A stretch of DNA of 64,000 nt from Bathynomus jamesi (taxonomy: Eukaryota > Arthropoda > Malacostraca > Isopoda > Cirolanidae). Below the pieces are notes generated by a model that was not told the origin of the DNA, searched no databases, and saw nothing but the letters and a program-made list of their open reading frames with translations. This document shows, one piece after another, positions 56,354 to 64,000 of this stretch. Location of the stretch: positions 113,501-177,500 of the forward strand of contig JAJOZX010005633.1 of assembly GCA_023014485.1 (NCBI GenBank), in the 5' to 3' direction. Within the stretch, counting starts at the first letter, position 1; every line of letters starts with the position of its first letter. A program made the translations under genes and the position numbers.

Positions 56354-58154
56354 ACAACAACAACAACAACCTATCAAGATAATTTTGAAGCGTTCTTATG
56401 CCCTCCTCAATACCTGCATTATTTCCTAATTTCGTATCGTCTGTAAATTTAGAAATTATACTTTGGAGCCCAACGTTTATATCATTAATATAGATGATAA
56501 AAAGTGAAGGACCAAGAACGGAACCCTGTGGAACCCTACTGGTGACGGGGACCCACTCCGAAGCCACTCCATTTATTACTACTCTTTGCTTTCTATCTTT
56601 TAACCAATCTTCAGTCCACTGGAAACGAGCCCGGTAATTCCTAGTCCTCTAACTTTAGCCATTAATCTTACGTGAGGGACTTTGTTAAAGGCTTTTTGAA
56701 AGTCGAAATACACTATATCTATTGCTCAAGTTGTATCGTATAAAGTATATATATTATGGAAAAATTTTAATGGGTTTGTTAAAGAAGATATATGTCGCCT
56801 GAATCCATATTGAGAATAAAAAATTAAATTGTTTGATTCGGGTTGATACACGATACGTTCTGTAATGATGGATTCCAACAGCCTGCCGACAATTGACGTT
56901 AAACGGATTCCAACAGCCTGCCGACAATTGACGTTAAACTGATTGGGATTTGCCTGTCCCCCTTTTTAAAGATTGGTATTACATCTGTTAATTCCCAGTC
57001 GGTTGGAACTTTCCTTAATTCGAATGATTGTTTGAATAAGGTTACTAAATTATCAACAATATTGTGGCTAACCCTTGGAAGAAATAACTCAGGACCGGGT
57101 GATTTGTACTTATTCATCTTGTCAATTAGTTGCTGTACCTCATCTCTCTTAAAACTTATGGTCTCTAACGGAAGATCACCGTCATGTCATACGTAATCCG
57201 GGGATTTGGTACTCCAGTTAAGTCTTCTTCCGTGAAGACTGTAAGGAAGAACCCCTTTAATGTATTATTTATACCTACAGTGTATCACTGAATTTCAGTA
57301 TGCCATTTCCATCTTTTAGGGGTCCTACAATTTTTAATTGACTTTCTGCTATAAACATGAGCCAAAAAATTCTCTAGGGCTAACTTTACAGAGTGAGGCA
57401 ACTCTAGATTCTTCATCACGTTTAGCTGATCTAATTAAGGATTTAACTCTCCGACGTAAGTTTATATAATTTTCTGAATCAGTCAGGTTAGAATGTGACT
57501 TAAGTAGTTTGTAGGCTCTATTTCTTTTTGTAATAGCATTGCTGATTTCACTGTGAAACCATTTCGGTGTCTTGGTTGACAAGAAGGAAACTATTTTAGG
57601 GGTACAGAAGTGTCCTGCAATATTCTGAATTGATCCCTATATCTATATGAACTCCAGGTGACACTGACATCCTCACTTATTAGAATTTAAAGTGTGTAAA
57701 ACTACTTTTGAAACTTTCAAAATTTGCTCTAGAGAAATCCAACTTTTTGTGCCGTTTCTCGACTGCTAATTGGAACCCTGAGATCAAACCTAATCAAATT
57801 GTAATCGCTGTTACTCACGTTTCACCAATAGTCAGGTCAGAGACTACGTCATCTTCGCTCGTGAATATAAGATCTAGTTTACTATTATCCCTAGTAGGAT
57901 CGTTAACACATTATCATAATAAATTATTATCTGCAAATTGCAATAGTCCTAAGCCCTCAACATCAGCTGTTTTGTTTTCCAAAGTTGTGGGATTTAAAAT
58001 GAAAATGGAAAGTAACCTGTACTGGAGCCCTATTCCCTAAGGTTGGCATGGTACCTTATTCCCGTTGGTAATTCCCTTGTATGTACAATTGGTTTGAGTG
58101 TTTTTATTTCGGAACTCAAGCGTCGTGCCCACCCCATGGAGCATGGGAAGTAAG

Positions 58155-58189
<35 letters not shown>

Positions 58190-58193
<4 letters not shown>

Positions 58194-58583
58194 AAGTAGT
58201 TCATCGCAATACAATTAGTGTTTCTTAAACATAAATATAAAGTACATATTTATTCACCGTATTAAATTCAATGAATTTGATGTTTTTCTTTCTAAGTGTT
58301 TGTGGTCCTTTACGACAAGATCCCATTATACCCGTGGTATAATATTTGACCTTTTTCGCATTGTTACCCCTTGAGCTAGCCAACAAAATTGTAATTACCC
58401 CCCCCCTCCCCATTTTAAATGGCAAATATGAAAAAAGGAAAATTTGGAAAGAATAACAAATTTTAGTGGAACCATAACTCAGCATTTTTTTTAGACAGTG
58501 GCGCCAGCTCGTTACCCCACGAAAAAGGCCGAATTACCCTCCGGGGGAGGGGGTAATTACCCACAGGTTAAATACCACTGCTC
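58190..58583 (-). mobile_element. hAT terminal fragment
   Basis: The right tip reads, in reverse, CAGTGGTATTTAACCTGTGG, then GTAATTACCCCCTCCCCCGG, a hAT-type 5' terminus ending at 58583. The interior has no transposase; a 58485-58225 reverse frame is a chance translation of UTR. The left partner is not found. Confidence 0.6.
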
Positions 58584-58802
58584 TATACGATCTTCTCTGA
58601 ATGGTAACTCTCAAAGTTGATAAGCGATCAATCAGTTATAGAAGGTTTTTTTTTAAGAGGTGTGAAAATTAAGCTAAAATAATATAATTTCAATATTGCT
58701 AAAACAAGAGTTACGAGTTTTCTGTCCAAACAGCTCAAAATCTATAGGTGATCCTGAGCTTAAATTGGATGAGGAGCAACATGAACAGGCACAAGATTTT
58801 AA

Positions 58803-58889
58803 CTCTTTAACGCCGAACGTTTTTGTAGGGTTAAGTCTAAATGCGTGTATTTGAAACGGTATGTATTCGACCCAGTCGGCGTTAGAGGG
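58803..58889. mobile_element. piggyBac-like MITE, copy 3
   Basis: CTCTTTAACGCCGAACG... to ...GTCGGCGTTAGAGGG between TTAA at 58799-58802 and 58890-58893. Closely related to the copy at 45141 (GTAGGGTTAAGT, GTGTATTTGAAA). Confidence 0.75.
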
Positions 58890-58893
58890 TTAA

Positions 58894-59420
58894 GTAGCCG
58901 GATTACCGTAGGGTATTTTCACAGTCCTTGCCATTCCCACTTCATTTTCGTTGATTCACGAGAAATCTGAACTCTGAAGGTAAGAATCTCGAGAAAACTT
59001 CTCTCAAACCGTTTTCGTCCCTCTTCACGCCATTTCTATTCGTCGATCCTGGTCAATTTACGTTAAATTAGATTGGGTTATTTAGGCTAAAGAAAAGTTA
59101 GGTGAACGCTAGATTATATTAGATTAGAATAAGATAGGTTCATTTCCTTTCTCTAAGTCTCTCAAATCGGGAGAGCGTTTTTCCAAATGAGGATTTCTCA
59201 TTCGGAGCTCTCTCGCTTCCGGATTGTGAAGATGGCAATCTATCGAGCGTAGTTCATTTTCTGTGTAATGACGCAGACGTTAGAACTTCGTGCAAAACAT
59301 GGTAATACAGAATTTCAAATTCTTAACACATGACGTTAAATAGAATTCTTCTTCGTACGTGTTTTTGAAACTGCAATCAAGTCATCGTGTACTGCATACA
59401 TACATACATACATCTATATA
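58894..59420. other. No gene seen
   Basis: A short CATACATA tract at 59396-59412. No coding or repeat structure recognised. Confidence 0.45.
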
Positions 59421-59428
59421 TATATATC

Positions 59429-60350
59429 CAGGGGTGCAGTGCTGCCGGAGCGTGCCGGAGCGCCGCTCCGGCACCTCTGCAAGAGGAAGTTTGGAGGAAT
59501 TACCATAACAAGCAACAAAAAAATTGTCTCCCTTAATTATCAACAGTTTCTTACTAGTCTTGTGAACAATTTGCAGCACCGTATGTTCACGACAACATCC
59601 ATGAAAGGTTCTCAAACTTCTGAACCTCAAAGTATGTATAAATCACTGCTAAATGAAATGTATGTCCTTGAAAAAGACTACTGGCCTGATGAAATACCAC
59701 CTAATTACGGAGAAGCTGAAATCTCATCTCTCTGTAAGAGGTTTAAGCTTTCTTCTTACTCTGTACTAAATGCCTTTAGAGACTATGTGGAAGATCATGG
59801 CGCCGCATCCCCCAAGATTTACACCCATTACTGAGCTGTTCACAAGTTATTCCTATTAGTACTGCTGAGTGTGAGAGGGATTCAGTCACATGAACTTGAT
59901 AATAACAACAACACGCTCAAGAATTCTCATAAATCATGTATCAGCGCTTATGTTTGTTAAACTACATGGACCTCCTCTAGTTCAGTGGAATCCTGAGCCA
60001 TATGCCATATCATGGCTGCGGTACCACAGATCGGCAGATGACACCAGGACAAGAGTTGCTTCAGACCCCGAAAACATATCACGCCTGACCCTTTGTGGAA
60101 ATTATTGTGAAACTTCCACATACTGGTGGTATTTGGTAAGCACTAAGTAGTTTTAACTTCTTAAATTGATAAATACATGATTGCTCTTTTTTCTTTATTT
60201 GCTTGATAACTATATTTATTTTATGATAATTAGTGAGTGCAACACGAAATACTTAGTCATCGTGTGGATATATAGAACAGGATAGAAATGGCAGGCTTTT
60301 GTCAGGCCCCCAGAGCTCCGGCACCTATAAAAATTGGCACTGCACCCCTG
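59429..60350 (+). mobile_element. hAT deletion derivative with perfect duplication
   Basis: CAGGGGTGCAGTGCTGCCGG at 59429 and the inverse CAGGGGTGCAGTGCCAATTT ending at 60350, with GCCGGAGC inside both. The octamer TATATATC flanks both sides (59421-59428 and 60351-60358). It is 922 bp and keeps only the C-terminal coding part. Confidence 0.92.
59560..60115 (+). pseudogene. hAT transposase C-terminal fragment
   Basis: The sequence reads FLTSLVNNLQHRMF, then VLEKDYWPDEIPPNYGEAEI and KRFKLSSYSVLNAFRDYVED. A stop follows at 59832. In shifted frames VIPISTAECERDSV and INHVSALMFVKLHGPPLVQW follow. P.STAECER is the C-terminal hAT signature of the KIAA1586/ZNF862-like type; the usual following GF is altered. 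The catalytic region is absent. Confidence 0.8.
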
Positions 60351-60358
60351 TATATATC

Positions 60359-60359
60359 T

Positions 60360-60396
<37 letters not shown>

Positions 60397-60474
60397 AGTT
60401 AAAGGTAATAAGAGTGGGTAAAAGACAAAGTTAATAAAATTATATCGTATCAAGAAATGTCAAATCAATTTGTA

Positions 60475-60519
<45 letters not shown>

Positions 60520-60834
60520 TACTGTTACAATAAACTATTACATTTGCAAAAACATTAAGATAAAAATGACAAATACAAATAAAACTAAATAAATATAAAA
60601 CTGAGCTCTACTGACATCTTAATCTTAAAAACAAAAAAGAGTAATTTATTCCGGTGATAAGACATTTTCGAACTGACGTCACAAAAAATTATTATAAACT
60701 TTATTGAACTATATAATGGGATAAGGATTATCTTACTTATAATTTATTATTTCTATATATTTTTTTTTAAATATTATATTTATATTTAATATTATATTTA
60801 CTTTACGAAAGTAAAAAACTCATTGTCACTTTTA

Positions 60835-60838
<4 letters not shown>
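60359..60838. other. Microsatellites, no gene
   Basis: (TA)n/(TG)n at 60358-60396 and (AAT)n at 60477-60520. Confidence 0.7.

Positions 60839-60899
<61 letters not shown>
60838..60899. repeat. (TA)n microsatellite
   Basis: About 30 TA units that run directly into the mariner copy at 60900. Confidence 0.95.
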
Positions 60900-60902
<3 letters not shown>

Positions 60903-61808
60903 GGCGTCCCAAAAAATGTATACACACTTTAAATACTTATAAAGGCAGTGTTTATTAAAATACATTTCATTTTCAAAATGTAATAGAATCTACAGACATT
61001 ATTTAATTGTTTTGTCAACGCCTGTTTTCAAACTGACGTCCGTTCTGGTCCAGGCACTGCTGATAACGCGAAGCAATGGAATCGCAAACATCACGAAACA
61101 TTTCGTTTGGTATTTGTGTGCATTCTCGTTCAATGGCTGCTCTCAATTCAGCGACTGTTGCAGGTTTTATAGCGTAGACTTTGTCTTTTAAGTATCCCCA
61201 TAAAAAAAAGTCTAGTGGTGTGAGGTCTGGTGAACGCGGAGGGTATTCTACGAAACCCCTTCGTCCAATCCACATCCACATCGTGCCAAGTACCACTCGC
61301 AATACTCCACTCTTCGGTCCGGATCATCATCATCTTCATTAATAGCATGGACTAATCTTGGAATGTAACTTTTCCATTGACAGCGCTTCAAAATGCGTTG
61401 GACAGACGATTCTGAAATTCCTACCTCACGACTCGCTTGCCGCACAGATTTTCTTGGACTTTGGTGATACGTTTCCAGTACTCTTTCTTGCTTTGTGGGG
61501 CTTGTCGATGTCCGTGGTCTTCCGGAACGCTTCTTGTGGACATTCTGAACAGTTCCATCGGCTTCAAACTTATCTCTAATTCGAGTGATGGTAAGTCGCG
61601 TTGGTGGATCTGTTGAAACTCCCTCCTAAACTGTCTTTGCACTTCAACTGCGTTTTCACACTTCCAGTAGCATTTTAGAATGAATTTCCTTTGTTCAAAG
61701 CTTAGTCTGACTGCCATTATTAATTCTAATGGTTTAACTTGGAAAGAAAGAAACATCAATTGAGCTATCAGCTGTTAAAGTGTGTATACATTTTTTTGGG
61801 ACGCCCTG
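60900..61808 (-). mobile_element. Internally deleted mariner, copy 2
   Basis: The same element as 25696-26603 with TIR CAGGGCGTCCCAAAAAATGT, TA on both sides, 909 bp. The two copies share the same internal deletion and differ by a few substitutions and small indels (for instance an extra GATGAT near 61325). Confidence 0.93.
61015..61716 (-). pseudogene. Mariner transposase with the catalytic centre deleted (copy 2)
   Basis: MAVRLSFEQRKFILKCYWKC (from 61716), [19 protein letters not shown], then directly [40 protein letters not shown] and SIASRYQQCLDQNGRQFEN. This copy keeps the joined C-terminal block open (61302-61015), unlike copy 1. It lacks the first two catalytic aspartates, so it needs a transposase from elsewhere. 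Confidence 0.85.
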
Positions 61809-62104
61809 TATATATATATATAATATATATAATATATATATATATTATATATATATATATATATATGAGAATACATTTTTTTTATTCTTTTATAATAAAA
61901 AGGTCTGTATAAACGGAAGGCTTGGAATTGTAGATATTCTAATCTCTTGGTCCAGTGTGTGTAGAGCAAACCGGAGGTGATTAAAACGGGTATATTTGCG
62001 TTGCTTCAGATCGGGGCAAGCGGAAATCTACGGTGTATCTTGGTCCTGATGAATCACGCACCCGGATTTATGAAATCAAGTCTTCAATGCAATCTAATGA
62101 TAAG

Positions 62105-62235
62105 GGCAGTATTTGAATGAGATGAATCAAAGCATTGTTGCTTCCAATGGTAATGAACCACGTACGGAAGCCTCATTAGTACATTGATTCTGTATGTACT
62201 TGGCACTGATGCTGCGAGCTGCTCGTGCCCTTAAT
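62105..62235. repeat. Left member of an inverted repeat pair (right at about 62945-63083)
   Basis: TTGTTGCTTCCAATGGTAAT, CCACGTACGGAAGCCTC and CACTGATGCTGCGAGCTGC recur inverted at 62945-63083 with about 20 percent difference. The pair brackets the hAT MITE at 62326. The outer limits are unclear. Confidence 0.6.
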
Positions 62236-62325
62236 GGATGTTAGAGTGTAGCGGTGCTTTGTAAAACTAGTGTAGCCTTTAATTTTTATCTATAGGACTT
62301 TACTCTCTAACTTATATATATATAT

Positions 62326-62834
62326 TAGTGGTGGACCGGATATCCGCATCCGCATCATTTTTAAAATCCGCATCCGCACTTCTGACTGCGGATGTTATGA
62401 GGATATTACCTCTAATAAATTATGCAATTTATAATTAAATTAGCTTATAAAGTAGCTCATAAGGCCCAGTCATGCACATTTCATGTAAAGTATTAATTAT
62501 TAATGAACAAACAAATATATAAACCTCAAAATATAAATACCTGATAACACAGAAAATTGAATGAAACTTGTTTCATTCAATTTTCTTTGGCTGAAACTCT
62601 TGAGAAAGTTATTATTTTTATCATAATGAAAACATTAATATTAATTTTAATTCTTATGCATTGCCTGCCATAATAGTAATATCACGAAATTTGAAAAATT
62701 ATGTCATATATTCATAATTCTATATTATATTGATAGATTAACTAAATATCCGCATCCGCATCCGCGGATATTGAAATTAAAGATCCGCATCCGCATCCGC
62801 AGATGTTGAAAAACTGACATCCGGTCCATCACTA
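62326..62834. mobile_element. hAT MITE rich in CCGCAT repeats
   Basis: The ends TAGTGGTGGACCGGATATCC and inverse TAGTGATGGACCGGATGTCA enclose clusters of CCGCATCCGCATC at both sides. The flanking octamers ATATATAT and AATTATAT agree at six of eight positions. The termini resemble those of the hAT at 30111 (TAGGGGTGCACCGAT). No coding sequence. Confidence 0.8.
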
Positions 62835-63123
62835 AATTATATATATATATATATGTAATAAAGGATATGAGTTTTTACTGATTAAGTTACTTAAGTTTTC
62901 AGAAAAGAAAAGTTTCATCGTTCCGTGAAGTACTACTGCTCCTCTCATACATATTTTCATCAGCTCGTAGCATCATTGCCAAATGTATCTGGGATCAGTG
63001 TATCGACGAGGCTTCCGTACGTGGCTCATCATCAATGGAAGCAAACACTGGTTTTATTTATCGTATTCAAATGTGTAGTCTAATCCATAATCCTTTTACA
63101 TGGGTAGTAGTATGGTAGCATAC

Positions 63124-63538
63124 CAGTGTTGCCAGGTCTGAATTATATAATTTCCCTCGGTTCGCTCTTAAAATTTCCCTTTTTGGTCTAAAATTTCCCT
63201 CTGCACCTGCATTTAAAGTAATATGCATGAATATAGAGTTATTTGTGTCTCTATCGTAAGATTAAAGTATTATTTAACAATATTATTACATATTTTTCAA
63301 TTAATACAGTGAAAATTTGTGTTTCTGGATATAACTTATAAATATATATATTCAGGGAATATTGGCGTTATTTGGTGATTTATTTTCCTAAAACAGGGAA
63401 ATTTCCCTGTACCTGGCAACACTGTTATTTGGTGATTTATTTCCCTAAAACAGGGAAATTTCCCTGTACCTGGCAACACTGTTATTTGGTGATTCATTTC
63501 CCTAAAACAGGGAAATTTCCCTGTACCTGGCAACACTG
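63124..63538. mobile_element. hAT MITE with triplicated 3' end
   Basis: The left end CAGTGTTGCCAGGTCTGAAT and right end inverse CAGTGTTGCCAGGTACAGGG are flanked by a perfect TAGCATAC (63116-63123 and 63539-63546). The last 57 bases (GGTGATTTATTTCCC... to ...GGCAACACTGTTATTT) are repeated three times, so three potential right termini exist. Confidence 0.9.
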
Positions 63539-63749
63539 TAGCATACACCTTTTCTGGAAACCCTGTACAGAATTTTTAATAGTTCCTCTTAAATGATTCC
63601 ATAATTTCAGTTCAACAAAAATGGATAATCTTTGGGATGAATATAATGTAAATTGAGGGATAACTTGCTTAGTTTTACTTCTATGGTCGGATACGATTAA
63701 ATGTCTTGATGAAGTAAAATACATTTGGATCTCTTCCTTTATAGCATCC

Positions 63750-63862
63750 CCATTGTTTACGCCCTTGACAATTGGTTAGATTAAGTCGTGATATTTTCGT
63801 TAAAACTAACGAAAATATCACGACTTAACCTAACCAATCGTCAAGGGCGTACAGTTGACCTA
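63750..63862. mobile_element. Palindromic element, copy 4 (reversed core polarity)
   Basis: TACGCCCTTGACAATTGGTT and its inverse AACCAATCGTCAAGGGCGTA bracket AAGTCGTGATATTTTCGTTA mirrored about a TTTTAAAACTAA-like centre. The same core as copies 1-3, with polarity as in copy 3. The end points and duplication are not clear; GTACAGTTGACCTA to the right also occurs inside copy 2. Confidence 0.75.
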
Positions 63863-64000
63863 ATTGGGCATTCAATTAACCTTCAAAATTGTTACTAACT
63901 GAAAAGAAAAAATTGGCGGTGCTATTAAGGAAAAGATCCATATATTTATTAACCGTATGTAAAGTTATGATTTATTCATACATTGTGAATGAATATGAAA
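63863..64000. other. No feature seen
   Basis: AT-rich sequence to the window end. Confidence 0.4.

Larger units (their letters stand above)
53148..56367 (+). mobile_element. Forward LINE with (AAC)n tail, 5' truncated
   Basis: The element lies between two exact copies of AACCTATCAA (53138-53147 and 56368-56377), which interrupt the reverse CR1 frame. It ends in (AAC)5 directly after its stop, the usual tail position. It begins inside ORF2 upstream of RT. It is A/C-rich at third positions, unlike its surroundings, and contains another LINE fragment at about 54246-55268. Confidence 0.92.
52790..58100 (-). pseudogene. CR1-like LINE, split by a forward LINE
   Basis: Reverse-strand pieces: an endonuclease end with a shifted DFSRANFESF region (about 58040-57640); KTPKWFHSEISNAITKRNRA (57582-57349); RT N-terminal KSPGPELFLPRVSHNI, ELTDVIPIFKKGDR (57117-56899); motif B VPQGSVLGPSLFIIYINDIN and motif C FTDDTKL (56567-56380); then, beyond the insertion, LGKWADTW and the C-terminal IRGNFFHKIVTIWNQLLSEV with NMFK (53137-52800). 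Joining across the insertion restores QNYLDRLGKWADTW. Motif C reads FTDD in place of F/YADD. Many stops. The 5' limit is approximate. Confidence 0.85.

Overview
The window looks like repeat-saturated intergenic DNA from an arthropod nuclear genome, most likely a decapod crustacean. The grounds are the mix of mariner/Tc1, hAT, RTE, CR1 and Penelope-like elements, tRNA- and 5S-derived SINEs, and very abundant (TA)n and (GA)n microsatellites. This is inference from repeat content; no host gene is available to place it. I found no convincing single-copy host gene. Almost every coding stretch is a transposon gene, usually decayed.

Region by region. 1-9640: a large TIR transposon with CACTG ends and a 4-bp ATAA duplication (1330-9636). 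It carries a reverse-strand gene and is interrupted by a Charlie-like hAT (2101-7058), which itself holds an unclassified TIR transposon with an intron-containing gene (2624-4813), and separately by a tail-to-tail mariner palindrome. 9640-15250: MITEs, SINEs, a head-to-head DD37E foldback and two ~200-bp palindromic elements. 15250-20050: a reverse-strand jockey-like LINE with a 5S-derived SINE in it, two TA-flanked MITEs, further 5S- and tRNA-derived SINEs, and an interlocked inverted repeat. 20050-25490: microsatellites, a 34-bp minisatellite and otherwise featureless DNA.

25490-37870: nested mariner MITEs, then an RTE LINE split by a mariner foldback. A 6.9-kb hAT sits inside that foldback with a perfect 8-bp duplication. 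The hAT holds a palindromic Penelope-like element and a MITE, and carries a heat-shock-element-like array near its 5' end. 37870-45240: a hAT deletion derivative, a maT (DD37D) transposon and a near full-length LINE whose N-terminal part encodes zinc fingers. 45640-48340: a run of palindromes separated by (TA)n, ending in a Tc1-like DD37E transposon with an open 369-codon transposase.

48340-58600: MITEs, then a CR1-like LINE (reverse) split by a forward LINE that is itself split by a second CR1-like fragment; an exact 10-bp duplication proves the outer insertion. 58600-64000: a hAT deletion derivative, a second copy of the deleted mariner MITE, hAT MITEs (one with a triplicated end) and a fourth palindromic element.

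The parts do not act as one pathway. What unites them is layered insertion, many inverted dimers, and use of TA-rich microsatellites as landing sites.
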